19,962 nucleotides of DNA from Deltaproteobacteria bacterium (GCA_011051925.1 DRKE01000062.1:1-19962); one strand, 5' to 3'. Positions 1 through 7,597 are shown, numbered from the stretch's first letter. Notes: generated from the letters alone by a model not told the origin. Made by a program: numbers and translations.

Positions 1-49
1 GTCGCAGCGGGCATGAGCGGATCGAGGGCGCCCTGGCAGGAACGCCCCC

Positions 50-1243
50 TCACCCCAGCACCTCCGCCTCCCGCAGCTTCTGGATCGTCTCGGCGTCGAG
101 AGCCAGATCGGCCTGGAGGACCTCGTCCGTATGCTCCCCGAGGTAGGGGGCCCGCTCGAATTCGACGCGGCTCTCCGACATGCGGGTCGGGAAGCCGAGG
201 AGCGGAACCTCACCGAGATCGCGATGTTCGACCCGCTCGACGAAGCCGCGCTCCTCGAGATGGGGGTCGTGATAGAGATCGTGGGTGTCGAGGATCGCGG
301 AAGCGGGGACGCCGGCGGCACCGAGGATCCGCATCGCTTCGTGCTTTTCGTGCTGTCGCGTCCAGGCCGCGATCTCCTCGAAGAGTTCCTTGCCGTTGGC
401 CTGGCGATCCTCGCCCGTCGCGAAGCGCGGATCCGAGATGAGGTCGGGGCGATCGATCGCGAGACAGAGCGCGTCCCAATGTCTCGCCGTCACGGTGATG
501 ATGTAGACGTAGTCGTTCGGACCGCCGCCGAGACAGGGGTAGAGCTCGGTCGGAAGCGCACCCATGCGATTGCCGATCCGGGGCACGGCCTGTTCGCCCC
601 AGTCGGCGAGCAGCGCGATCCGGGTCCGCATGTAGTAGGTCATCGCCTCCTGCATGGACAGTTCGATCCGCTGGCCCTCGCCCGTCCGGAGGCGCTGGAT
701 ATAGGCCGCCAGGATGGCCATCCCGGCCTGCATGCCCGTTCCCGAATCGCCGAGGGTCGGTCCCGGAAGCAATGGTCGCCCGCCCATCTCGCCCGTCACC
801 GACATCGCCCCCGACGCCGCCTGGGCCACCATGTCATAGGCCTTGTAGTCCTTGTAGGGACCCGATGATCCGAAACCCTTGATCTGGACGAAGATGACGG
901 GCGGATGGGCCGCTTTCAGGACCTCGTAGTCGAGATCGAATTTCTCGACGATCCCCGGCCCGAAATTCTCGATCACGACGTCGTATTTCGGCAACATGCG
1001 GAGAAAGAGATCCCGGCCTTCCGGCCGCAGGAGATCGATCGCGACGCTCCGCTTGTTCGCGTTCCAGTTGCAGAAATACGGGGAGTAGTCGCCGCCGACC
1101 GCCAGCGATCGCCCCGGATCGCCCCCCCGGATCGATTCGACCTTCACGACGTCGGCCCCCATCCAGGCGAGCGCCTGGGTACAGGAGGGACCCGCCTCGT
1201 ATTGGCTGAGGTCGAGAATTCGAAGTCCTTCGAGTGCGGTCAT
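50..1243 (-). CDS. Class III (CaiB/BaiF, formyl-CoA transferase-like) CoA-transferase
   Basis: This 397-residue cytosolic enzyme would move coenzyme A from an acyl-CoA donor to a carboxylic acid acceptor through an aspartyl-CoA thioester. The N-terminus LEGLRILDLSQ, the LLRPEGRDLF stretch near residue 75 and the segment YDMVAQAASGAMSVTGE at 136-152 are typical of the family. The motif LGDSGTGMQAG contains Asp166, the expected catalytic nucleophile, and is followed by RTGEGQRIELSM. The length matches the family norm of about 400. I chose the ATG at 1243 because a purine-rich GAGAGG site lies just upstream and homology starts there. The frame stays open 46 codons further upstream, but through tandem repeats that read as a Lys/Arg-rich tail and are probably untranslated. 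The acceptor and donor cannot be told from sequence. The gene has no same-strand partner in the window; anything downstream is beyond the left edge. Confidence 0.94.
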   Translation of the reverse strand: MTALEGLRILDLSQYEAGPSCTQALAWMGADVVKVESIRGGDPGRSLAVGGDYSPYFCNWNANKRSVAIDLLRPEGRDLFLRMLPKYDVVIENFGPGIVEKFDLDYEVLKAAHPPVIFVQIKGFGSSGPYKDYKAYDMVAQAASGAMSVTGEMGGRPLLPGPTLGDSGTGMQAGMAILAAYIQRLRTGEGQRIELSMQEAMTYYMRTRIALLADWGEQAVPRIGNRMGALPTELYPCLGGGPNDYVYIITVTARHWDALCLAIDRPDLISDPRFATGEDRQANGKELFEEIAAWTRQHEKHEAMRILGAAGVPASAILDTHDLYHDPHLEERGFVERVEHRDLGEVPLLGFPTRMSESRVEFERAPYLGEHTDEVLQADLALDAETIQKLREAEVLG

Positions 1244-1611
1244 CGGCTTTCCTCTCTCTTCTCTCTTCACGTTTCTCTTCACGTCTCTCTTCACGTCTCT
1301 CTTCATGCTCCGGTCATGCTCCGGTCTCTTCTTGCGGTTCGGTGGCCTGCTCGGATTGCCTGCCCCGATCCTCCACGACATTCCGGCTCGATCTCGGTTG
1401 CGCGCATCCGCATGATACCACTCAGCGCCGATCGCAACGGGCCGGATCGGCGCATCGACGGACGGGCCCCTCGCGCTCGACAGCGGGGCCCTCTATCCTG
1501 CGTGCCCTCATTGCCCTGCTTGCCCCTTCGACCGGCGACCTGCTCGCAGGACGAATCCGGAAGATCCGCTTCCCGTCGTCGCCCCGACGAGTCCAGGTGC
1601 CCACGAGGATC
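1244..1611. other. Divergent intergenic region between the CoA-transferase and DUF3465 genes
   Basis: This 368-bp gap must hold promoters for both divergent genes. Besides the tandem repeats at 1263-1324, it contains a perfect 7-bp inverted repeat, GGGCCCC at 1464-1470 and GGGGCCC at 1485-1491, separated by 14 bases. No convincing -35/-10 pair can be read by eye. The open frames crossing it are poor in recognisable protein sequence, and I do not call any gene here. Confidence 0.5.
1263..1324 (-). repeat. Tandem repeats in the 5' leader of the CoA-transferase gene
   Basis: A 12-bp unit is repeated about three and a half times: 1263-1274, 1275-1286, 1287-1298, then a partial copy from 1299. 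On the plus strand each unit begins CTCTTCACGT; one base differs between copies 1 and 2. It passes directly into two exact copies of an 11-bp unit, TCATGCTCCGG, at 1303-1313 and 1314-1324. On the coding strand the tract is purine-rich and lies 20-80 bases upstream of the chosen ATG, next to the ribosome binding site. The 12-bp unit keeps the reading frame; the 11-bp unit does not. Confidence 0.9.
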
Positions 1612-2169
1612 ATGGTCCCCCGTCCGAGCCAGAAGAGTTTCCGCCCCTTCCGCCGCATCGCCCTCGTCCTCGCCGTCGGTCTCGCGGGCCTGCGCGCGCA
1701 GCGGATGGGGCTCGACGGGTCGGCACCCGAAAAGCCGACCACCATCGTCGCGGACAGGGGAGTCCCGAAGGCGACCTCTGCCCTATCGGACACTTCTCCC
1801 GCGACGCCGTCCCTTCCCCCGGCTTCCGGCCCCGATCGGGGGATGAGGCGCGTCGAAAAGGCCTTCGCCTCCCGGGAGTCGGGATTCATGGTGACCCTCG
1901 AGGCCCGGGTCTCGAAGACGCTGCGTGACGACGACGAAGGATCCCGCCACCAGCGATTCCTGATCGCTCTCGCCAACGGACGAACGCTTCTGGTCGCGCA
2001 TAACATCGATCTCGCGGATCGCATTCCCCTCGAACGCGGCGATCGGATCCGCCTGCGCGGTCAATACGAATGGAACGAACGGGGCGGCGTTCTCCACTGG
2101 ACCCATCGCGATCCCGCCGGGCGGCATGCGGGCGGCTGGGTCCAATTCGGGAACCGTCGCTACGAATGA
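1612..2169 (+). CDS. DUF3465 family protein with N-terminal membrane anchor
   Basis: This 185-residue protein has a basic N-terminus and a hydrophobic stretch, IALVLAVGLAGL, at about residues 16-27. That suggests an uncleaved anchor or an export signal, so the folded part probably lies outside the cytoplasm. The C-terminal 95 residues match DUF3465, with the family hallmarks HQRFLIALANGRTLLVAHNI, GDRIRLRGQYEWN, GGVLHWTHRDPAGRH and GGWVQFGNRRY. A low-complexity Pro/Ser/Thr-rich linker joins the two parts. The biochemical role of DUF3465 is not established; it resembles small OB-fold-like domains. The ATG at 1612 is preceded by GAGG with only three bases between, a short spacing, so the start is likely rather than certain. 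The frame is open further upstream, but that part lies over the repeats of the opposite gene's leader and looks non-coding. Confidence 0.82.
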   Translation: MVPRPSQKSFRPFRRIALVLAVGLAGLRAQRMGLDGSAPEKPTTIVADRGVPKATSALSDTSPATPSLPPASGPDRGMRRVEKAFASRESGFMVTLEARVSKTLRDDDEGSRHQRFLIALANGRTLLVAHNIDLADRIPLERGDRIRLRGQYEWNERGGVLHWTHRDPAGRHAGGWVQFGNRRYE

Positions 2170-2244
2170 TGGAGTCCGAAGCGGGCAGGACGTCGGCCGG
2201 GAGGGGACCGGGCGAACGACGGGGAGCGCGTCGGGGCGAGGGAC

Positions 2245-2269
2245 CCGGGACCGATCGGCGCGGTCCCGG
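2245..2269. terminator. GC-rich hairpin between convergent genes, possible bidirectional terminator
   Basis: CCGGGACC at 2245-2252 and GGTCCCGG at 2262-2269 form a perfect 8-bp stem with a 9-base loop. It lies between the end of the DUF3465 gene (2169) and the end of ino1 (2275), where termination from both sides would be expected. There is no T-tract on either strand, so intrinsic termination is not assured. Confidence 0.4.
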
Positions 2270-2274
2270 ACCGG

Positions 2275-3381
2275 TCAGCCGGATTCCCCGGAGTCCGGGC
2301 TCCCTTCGATGAAGGCCTCGAGCGCCCGCCGCGCCGCCTCGTCCCTCATCTGTCGCGGCGGACTCTTCATCAGATAGGCGCTCGGGGCTTCGAGGGGCCC
2401 CGCCTCTCCGCGATCGAGGGCGAGCTTCGCGCAGCGGATCGCGTCGATGACGACCCCGGCGCTGTTGGGCGAATCCTGGACCGAGAGTCGGAGTTCGAGC
2501 TCGATGGGGACGCCGCCGAAGCCTTCTCCTTCGAGACGGATGAAGGCGATCTTGTTGTCCTTCTGCCAGGCCACGTGATCCGAGGGCCCGACATGGATGT
2601 TCTCCGGATCGAGGCGACGATCGAGCTGGCTCTGGACGGATTCGGTCTTCGAGATCTTCTTGGACTGGAGCCGACTCCGCTCGAGCATGTTGAGGAAGTC
2701 GGTATTGCCGCCCGTGTTCAGCTGGTAGGTCCGGTCGAGCCGGACGCCGCGGTCGGAAAAGAGTCGGACGAGATTGCGGTGGACGATCGTGGCACCGACC
2801 TGGCTCTTGACGTCGTCGCCCACGATCGGAAGGCCCGCCTGCCGGAAACGCTCCGCCCAGACCCGGTCCGACGCGAGAAAGACGGGAATGCAGTTCACCA
2901 TGGCCACCCCCGCCTCGAGACAGGCGTTCGCATAGTGTCTCGCGGCCTCCTCGGAGCCCACGGGCAGATAGCAGACGAGGATCTCGGCCCGGGAGGCCCG
3001 CAGGGCCTCGACCACGTCGACGGGCTCGAGCCCTGCCGCACGGATCGATTCGGACTCGGGATATCCCGCCATGTGTTCGGCCACGCCGTCGAGCACGGGT
3101 CCCATCTGGACCGTGACGCCGCTCGCAGGCAGTTCGCCCATGAAGACTCGCGCACAGTTCGGTGGGGCGAAGAGGGCCTTTTCGAGGGGACTTCCCACCT
3201 TCCTGGGATCGACGTCGAAGGCCGCGACGAATTCGATGTCCCCCGGCCGGAAGCCGCCGATCGTTTCGTGCATGAGTCCCGCCTGGATCGGAACATCGGA
3301 CCGCGAATAGTATTCGACGCCCTGGACGAGGGCGCTCGCGCAATTGCCGACCCCTGCGATGGCGACCCGGATCCGTTGCAT
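2275..3381 (-). CDS. ino1: Inositol-3-phosphate synthase (myo-inositol-1-phosphate synthase)
   Basis: This enzyme converts D-glucose 6-phosphate to 1D-myo-inositol 3-phosphate using NAD, the first step towards inositol phospholipids and inositol-derived solutes. At 368 residues it matches the short actinobacterial/archaeal class rather than the longer eukaryotic one. The NAD-binding glycine motif GVGNCAS lies at residues 10-16. Other hallmarks are VNCIPVFLAS, GDDVKSQVGATIVHR and NTGGNTDFLNMLERSRL, followed by SKKISKT, which holds the conserved active-site lysine region. The ATG at 3381 follows an excellent ribosome binding site, AAGGAGGT, three bases upstream. The gene sits 76 bp after the LLM oxidoreductase gene on the same strand and may be cotranscribed with it. 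No inositol-phosphate phosphatase or CDP-alcohol phosphotransferase adjoins it here. Confidence 0.96.
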   Translation of the reverse strand: MQRIRVAIAGVGNCASALVQGVEYYSRSDVPIQAGLMHETIGGFRPGDIEFVAAFDVDPRKVGSPLEKALFAPPNCARVFMGELPASGVTVQMGPVLDGVAEHMAGYPESESIRAAGLEPVDVVEALRASRAEILVCYLPVGSEEAARHYANACLEAGVAMVNCIPVFLASDRVWAERFRQAGLPIVGDDVKSQVGATIVHRNLVRLFSDRGVRLDRTYQLNTGGNTDFLNMLERSRLQSKKISKTESVQSQLDRRLDPENIHVGPSDHVAWQKDNKIAFIRLEGEGFGGVPIELELRLSVQDSPNSAGVVIDAIRCAKLALDRGEAGPLEAPSAYLMKSPPRQMRDEAARRALEAFIEGSPDSGESG

Positions 3382-3392
3382 GCGACCTCCTT

Positions 3393-3457
3393 CGCTTCCG
3401 CCTCTGCCGCTTCCGCCTCTGGCTTCCCCTGGGACCGATCGCCCTCGGGACCGATCG
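3393..3457 (-). repeat. Two kinds of short direct repeat in the ino1 leader
   Basis: A 15-bp unit occurs twice in tandem at 3393-3407 and 3408-3422, with 14 of 15 bases shared. Immediately beyond, the 11-mer GGGACCGATCG occurs at 3431-3441 and 3447-3457, a 16-bp period, ending at the base next to the stop codon of the upstream gene. On the coding strand the 15-bp units are purine-rich and abut the ribosome binding site of ino1, so nearly the whole 76-bp spacer is built of repeats. Confidence 0.85.
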
Positions 3458-4429
3458 TCAGACCGGCTTCCCGACCACCCCTTCGAAGAGCGCGAAGAAC
3501 TCCTCGAAGGCCTTCATCTGGTTCCCGACCGCAGATGATGGGACGAGAATCGGCACGCGAAGCCCGGCGTCAAGCCAGGCCTCGAGCCCCTCGAGCACGC
3601 GTTCCGGGGGGCCGTAGAGCGTGCAGTCGGAAAGCCAGCGATCCGTCATCAAGCCCGGCAGACGCTCGCGCTCGCCCGCTTCGAGCGCCGCTTCGACGGC
3701 CTCCATCTCCTCGACGTATCCCGCCTCCTTCCAGTAGTTCCGGTAGTTCGGCAGGCCGAGGTACATCGTGAGGGTCTTCCGGTTGACCGCAGCGGCCGCT
3801 TCGAGATCCTCCGAGATGCAGGTGGGGATCATGTTGCCGATGAAGAAGGACGGGTCCTCGCGCCTCGCCTCCGGAAGGGCGGAGAGCGAATCGGCCAGAT
3901 GCGAGCGCGAGGCGTTGGCGAAGACGAGCCCTTCCCCGAGCTCTCCGGAAAGCGCGACCATCTTCTTCCGCAGGCCGGCGAGCACGACGGGCGGAAGTTC
4001 CCCGACCCGCGGAACGCCGCGGAGCTTCCCCACGAATTCCCGCATGTCCGAAAGCGGCTTGCCCGCCTCGATCCCGAGGCGTCGATTCATCGGTTCGTGA
4101 CTCACGCCGATGCCGAACCGGAAGCGCCCGCCCGAGAGTTCATGGATCATCGCCGCGCTCCAGGCGTAGTCCGCCACCTGGCGCATGTAGATGTTCACGA
4201 TCGACGTGCCGAAGGGGATCCGTTCGGTCACGTGGGCGAGCGAATGCGACAGGCCCATCGCGTCCCCGAAGCTCGCACAATAGATCCCCGCGAAGCCGCG
4301 CCGCTCGATCTCGCGTGCCAGATCGAGGGTCGCCCGGCGTCTGCCAGGTACGGCAGCGAGCGCGACGGCGGGAAGGGCGATCGGACTCTTCATTCCACTC
4401 GTCTCGTTCTCGACCGGCCCAGCCGTCAT
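3458..4429 (-). CDS. LLM-class (luciferase-like, probably F420-dependent) oxidoreductase
   Basis: The protein of about 323 residues has the luciferase-like TIM-barrel pattern. It starts with ALPAVALAAVPGRR, then EIERRGFAGIY near residue 41, GTSIVNIYMRQ near 74, the cofactor-binding strand FRFGIGVSHEP at about 103-113, and a C-terminal GPPERVLEGLEAWLDAGLRVPIL. These features resemble F420-dependent enzymes of the methylene-tetrahydromethanopterin reductase-like group, but an FMN-dependent member cannot be excluded and the substrate is unknown. I chose the ATG at 4429 because GGGGGAGGAG lies seven bases upstream. A shorter start at 4393 has a much weaker site, and an upstream TTG at 4519 would add an unconserved basic tail. 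The gene lies 106 bp after the rhomboid gene and 76 bp before ino1, all on one strand. Confidence 0.9.
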   Translation of the reverse strand: MTAGPVENETSGMKSPIALPAVALAAVPGRRRATLDLAREIERRGFAGIYCASFGDAMGLSHSLAHVTERIPFGTSIVNIYMRQVADYAWSAAMIHELSGGRFRFGIGVSHEPMNRRLGIEAGKPLSDMREFVGKLRGVPRVGELPPVVLAGLRKKMVALSGELGEGLVFANASRSHLADSLSALPEARREDPSFFIGNMIPTCISEDLEAAAAVNRKTLTMYLGLPNYRNYWKEAGYVEEMEAVEAALEAGERERLPGLMTDRWLSDCTLYGPPERVLEGLEAWLDAGLRVPILVPSSAVGNQMKAFEEFFALFEGVVGKPV

Positions 4430-4535
4430 CAGCCTGCTCCTCCCCCGCGTCTGGCGCGTCCGATTTCCTTCATTCCGAGCCCGGCCCGTGCCCTTCGCGA
4501 GCCGGGGTCGGCGCCCCAATGCTGCACGATCCCGA

Positions 4536-6065
4536 TCAGATCGTCATCCGCGGCGCATCCGGATCGATGGGAAGGCCTTCGAATCCGTCGTCGCCGGGGA
4601 AGCCCTCGTCCCGTGGACTGCCGGGTGGCGGGGGCCGGTCATCGGCCGGACGCTCGCCCGTGAATCGGCGCCGCTGCTCGTGGAAATAGGCTTCGCTCGG
4701 GACGAGTCGAATCGCTTCATCGATCGTCAGCAGCGCACTCAAGCGATCGCCGTGCTGGAAGAAGGCCTCGGCCAGGGTGTCGAGGATCCCGGGATTCATC
4801 CGACCCGTGCTCGCGACGGCCCGATCGGCCAGGGCGACCGCGAGATCGAGGCCGACGGGACTCGGATCCTCTCCCGTCGCGATGAACCAGGCGGCGGCAT
4901 TCTCATGGGGATAGAGGCGGAGATCAGGCGGGGTATTCAGGAGGCGCAGCGCGTGGCGCTCGAGGGCGCCCATGTCGTGACGCGCCAGGGGCAGGATGCC
5001 GAAGCCCATCAACAGGACAAGGGCGATCGCCATCTGCACCATGCGACGCAGGCGGAGCGAGGGTTCCGGCGATTCGGGCCTCGGAGGATCCATCATCCAG
5101 GCGGCCACGAAACCGCCGACGAAGCCGCCGAGATGGGCGCCGCCCGCGATATAGTTCGACAGAAGCGGGTCGATCACGAGGAACTGGGCGAAGATGGCCA
5201 TCAAGAAGAGCCGACGGGGCAGACGCCAATAGCTCGGAATCGACTCGGGATGGTGGAGCTCGAGCGCCAGGATCGCGCCGGCCAGTCCGGAGACCAGGCC
5301 CGAAGCACCGATCACCTCGAAATGTCCCGCCATCACGATCCCGACCACGGTTCCGATTCCCGAGGCGACGAGGATCATCGCCGTTCGCCAGGATCCGAGG
5401 GGCCGCTCGACCAGATGGCCCAGGACGAGGAGCCCGCCCACGTTGATCGCCAGGTGGATCGGCATCGCGGGCAGGTTCCCGAACAGGGCCGTCAGGACCT
5501 GGGGTGGCGTCGTGAATCCGTGCAGGAACTGCCCCGTCACCGCACGCCAGTACTCCCCCCGGACGAAGAGTTCCGGAATGAAGGCACCGACCTGTTCGAG
5601 AAACGGATCGCGATACTGGAACCAGGCCATCAGGATGCAGACGGCGACGATCGTCCAGATCGCGAAGGGCGGGCGACTCCGCTCCGCCAGGCGGTCGAGC
5701 CCTTCCATCGCCGCCAGCCAATGGGCGCCGTCGGGACGCGCCGCGAGGGCTTCGAGCAGCGCGCGGCGGGCTTCGACCGGACCGTCCATCGGATCCCGGA
5801 AATCCGAGATCCGGATCGTCCGCAGGCCGCTGCGTGTTCCGATCAGGAAGACCCGCTCCCCGACATGGACATGGGTCATCGATTCGTAGGGGATCAGGGG
5901 GGAGCGCTTGCGACCACCAGGCTCGATGATCCGGAAACCCTCGGATTCGAGGACGATCGCCCCGTTCTCCACGAGGTCGATCCGTTGCGCACGAGTCGTC
6001 TCACCCCAGGCAGGACCCGTTTCCCCTGGTTCGGGCGGTCCATCGAGATCCGAATCGAAGGTCAT
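4536..6065 (-). CDS. Rhomboid-family intramembrane serine protease with N-terminal soluble domain and C-terminal TPR-like tail
   Basis: This 509-residue integral membrane protein has a rhomboid core at roughly residues 135-325. All the catalytic landmarks are present: HLAIN (His204, Asn208), GASG with Ser256 as nucleophile, and AHLGGFVGG with His311 as base. Hydrophobic segments lie at about 136-149, 203-218, 228-246, 254-270, 286-300 and 306-324, with one more after the core at 345-360. Residues 1-130 are soluble and include a beta-rich part, IVLESEGFRIIEP through GERVFLIGTRSG, that may be a pleckstrin-homology-like domain. Residues 400-470 resemble two TPR repeats (TLAEAFFQHGDRLSALLTIDEAIRL). 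The tail is Pro/Asp/Gly-rich. The substrate is unknown. The ATG at 6065 lacks a well-spaced ribosome binding site; the nearest purine-rich stretch is 15 bases away across a small hairpin. Confidence 0.93.
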   Translation of the reverse strand: MTFDSDLDGPPEPGETGPAWGETTRAQRIDLVENGAIVLESEGFRIIEPGGRKRSPLIPYESMTHVHVGERVFLIGTRSGLRTIRISDFRDPMDGPVEARRALLEALAARPDGAHWLAAMEGLDRLAERSRPPFAIWTIVAVCILMAWFQYRDPFLEQVGAFIPELFVRGEYWRAVTGQFLHGFTTPPQVLTALFGNLPAMPIHLAINVGGLLVLGHLVERPLGSWRTAMILVASGIGTVVGIVMAGHFEVIGASGLVSGLAGAILALELHHPESIPSYWRLPRRLFLMAIFAQFLVIDPLLSNYIAGGAHLGGFVGGFVAAWMMDPPRPESPEPSLRLRRMVQMAIALVLLMGFGILPLARHDMGALERHALRLLNTPPDLRLYPHENAAAWFIATGEDPSPVGLDLAVALADRAVASTGRMNPGILDTLAEAFFQHGDRLSALLTIDEAIRLVPSEAYFHEQRRRFTGERPADDRPPPPGSPRDEGFPGDDGFEGLPIDPDAPRMTI

Positions 6066-6070
6066 GACGC

Positions 6071-6089
6071 GAGCGTAGCGCTCCCTTTT
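6071..6089 (-). promoter_or_regulatory. Hairpin between Shine-Dalgarno-like sequence and start codon of the rhomboid gene
   Basis: GAGCG at 6071-6075 and CGCTC at 6079-6083 form a 5-bp stem with a 3-base loop. On the coding strand the only good purine-rich site (AAGGGAG) overlaps the upstream arm, and the loop lies between it and the ATG at 6065. Folding would compete with ribosome binding. The stem is short, so this is tentative. Confidence 0.35.
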
Positions 6090-6169
6090 CCCGTCAGCGG
6101 CTCCATCCGATCGAGGATCGGCACCGATCCCGTGACCGCTCGATCAGCACTCGAGGCCAGGGCCGATCC

Positions 6170-6222
6170 GAAACGACGATGCGGAACCGACCCGAAGGGG
6201 GAAGGTTCCGCATCGTCGTTTC
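6170..6222. terminator. Perfect 19-bp inverted repeat after actF, intrinsic terminator
   Basis: The arms 6170-6188 and 6204-6222 are exact reverse complements over 19 bp, with a 15-base loop. The stem starts with GAAACGACGATG and ends with CATCGTCGTTTC. It lies 55 bp beyond the stop codon of actF and upstream of the rhomboid gene. The 3' flank on the minus strand has only three T residues at the base of the stem, so the stability of the stem would have to do most of the work. It is the strongest hairpin in the window. Confidence 0.85.
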
Positions 6223-6277
6223 CTGTCGCGTTTCCGACTCGTCCGTTCGGAGCCCGACCCGCCCTCGAATCGGCGTC

Positions 6278-7597
6278 TCAGTCCTCCGCCGAGACGGCCA
6301 CCGTGGGAAAAACCCGGGCGTAGTAGAGCACGACCAGCATGAAGAGCCCGAAGAATCCCAGCGCGATCCCGACCTGGATCAGACCGAACCAGGAAAGCAT
6401 GTCGTTCTTGATGACCGAGGGCCAGACGAGCACGTTCCGCTCGAGCCAGAGACCGAAGAGCAGGATCGCAGCGACGGGTCCCGCGATCCAGGGCGTCTTC
6501 TTCGGACGCGCGCCGAGGAGCACCCAGAAGGGAATGATCCAGTTGCAGGCCCAGACTGCCATCGAGACCCAGCCATAACCGGTCTGCAGACGGGCCCATT
6601 CGAAGTCCCAGGCCTGCCAGCTCTTGGCGAAGGCCGCGGCCGAATAGCCCTTGTCGATCAGGAACTGGTCGCCCAGACGATCGCGAAGATAGAAGGTCTC
6701 TTCGGGAAGGTTTCCGTAGTAGATGACGAGATACTGGGACCAGAAGAGGTACATCCAGAAGATCGAGAAGGCGAACATCATCTTCCCGACGTCGTGCATC
6801 CGGCTCTCCGTGATCTCGCCCCCGAGCCCGTCGACCTTGCGGCTGGAAAGCCCGAACAGGGCGCTCGCGGCGACGGCCGAAAGGATCCCGCCCCAGCAGA
6901 CGAAGCTTCCGAACAAGTTCGAGAACCAGGCCTGCTCCATCGACATCACCTGGTCGAAATTGAAGAAGGCGAAGCCGATTCCGTAGGTGAGTCCGATCAG
7001 GGGCGCGAGGATCGCCGTCCGCGCCTTCGAAGCCGCCCGCTCCTCCTCGTCGCCCTTCCAGCCCGCAGTCCAGCCCTCCGCCATCTTCTTCGCGAAGCCC
7101 GTTCCGTTCTCGGCCAGGTTCCGCAACGTCGGTCGGGTGGAGGCCTTCAGGAACGCGACGCCGAGCACGGTCATGAGGGCGAGCAGCCCGAGGTCCATGG
7201 CGTAGAAACGCGTCACGTTCAGCCAGGGTTCCTTGCCGTGCATCGCGCCGTTCTTCTGCCAATCGAAGATGTACTCACCGCCGAAGATGCTGATGATGCC
7301 GAGAAGCAGGGCGACGGGGACGAAAGCGGCCAGGGCCTCGGCGAAACGCCGATAGGGGCCGGGCCAGCGGGCGCTCACGATCGTGTAGATCGCCGTCAAC
7401 GCGAGACCGCCGCAAGCCATCATCGTGTAGAAGATGAAATTCGCGTGATAGGCCAGCCAGGCCGTCTGGGGATCCGTGATGATCCCGCCGACGAAGGCAA
7501 CGACGCCCAGGACCGCGAAAGCCAGACAGATGTTCCAGAGCGGCTGGGGCAGAGCACCCGGGTTCGCGCGCTCGGCAGCGGTTGCTGCGTGGCTCAC
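6278..7597 (-). CDS. actF: Alternative complex III subunit ActF, NrfD-like membrane subunit
   Basis: This 439-residue polytopic membrane protein is the second NrfD-type subunit of ACIII, the quinol:electron acceptor oxidoreductase that replaces cytochrome bc1. About ten hydrophobic segments can be seen, among them LWNICLAFAVLGVVAFVGGI near the N-terminus, VPVALLLGIISIFGG, ILAPLIGLTYGIGFAFF, MMFAFSIFWMYLFWSQYLVIYY and IQVGIALGFFGLFMLVVLYY near the C-terminus. The segment WSQYLVIYYGNLPEE followed by a tryptophan-rich stretch is typical of ActF. The start is GTG at 7597. Its last coding-strand base context, TAGTG, shares one base with the actE stop codon, and GGAGGT lies five bases upstream, which suggests translational coupling. 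It is the last gene of the operon. No ActG or oxidase gene follows. Confidence 0.94.
   Translation of the reverse strand: MSHAATAAERANPGALPQPLWNICLAFAVLGVVAFVGGIITDPQTAWLAYHANFIFYTMMACGGLALTAIYTIVSARWPGPYRRFAEALAAFVPVALLLGIISIFGGEYIFDWQKNGAMHGKEPWLNVTRFYAMDLGLLALMTVLGVAFLKASTRPTLRNLAENGTGFAKKMAEGWTAGWKGDEEERAASKARTAILAPLIGLTYGIGFAFFNFDQVMSMEQAWFSNLFGSFVCWGGILSAVAASALFGLSSRKVDGLGGEITESRMHDVGKMMFAFSIFWMYLFWSQYLVIYYGNLPEETFYLRDRLGDQFLIDKGYSAAAFAKSWQAWDFEWARLQTGYGWVSMAVWACNWIIPFWVLLGARPKKTPWIAGPVAAILLFGLWLERNVLVWPSVIKNDMLSWFGLIQVGIALGFFGLFMLVVLYYARVFPTVAVSAED

Noticed and set aside
25..34. A 10-bp palindrome, AGGGCGCCCT, downstream of the CoA-transferase
   Set aside because: It has no loop to form a hairpin and no T-tract, and short GC palindromes are expected in sequence of this composition.
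1244..1381. N-terminal extension of the CoA-transferase through the tandem repeats
   Set aside because: It would add a Lys/Arg/Glu/Val repeat tail unlike family members, and the best ribosome binding site is at the internal ATG. I keep it only as a slippage curiosity.
4430..4519. TTG-initiated extension of the LLM oxidoreductase
   Set aside because: It gives an unconserved basic tail, while the ATG at 4429 has a strong, well-spaced ribosome binding site.
4488..6323. A 611-codon plus-strand frame opposite the rhomboid gene
   Set aside because: It is antisense to a protein with complete catalytic motifs. The translation is charged and repetitive, with no hydrophobic core, and it runs through the terminator hairpin after actF.
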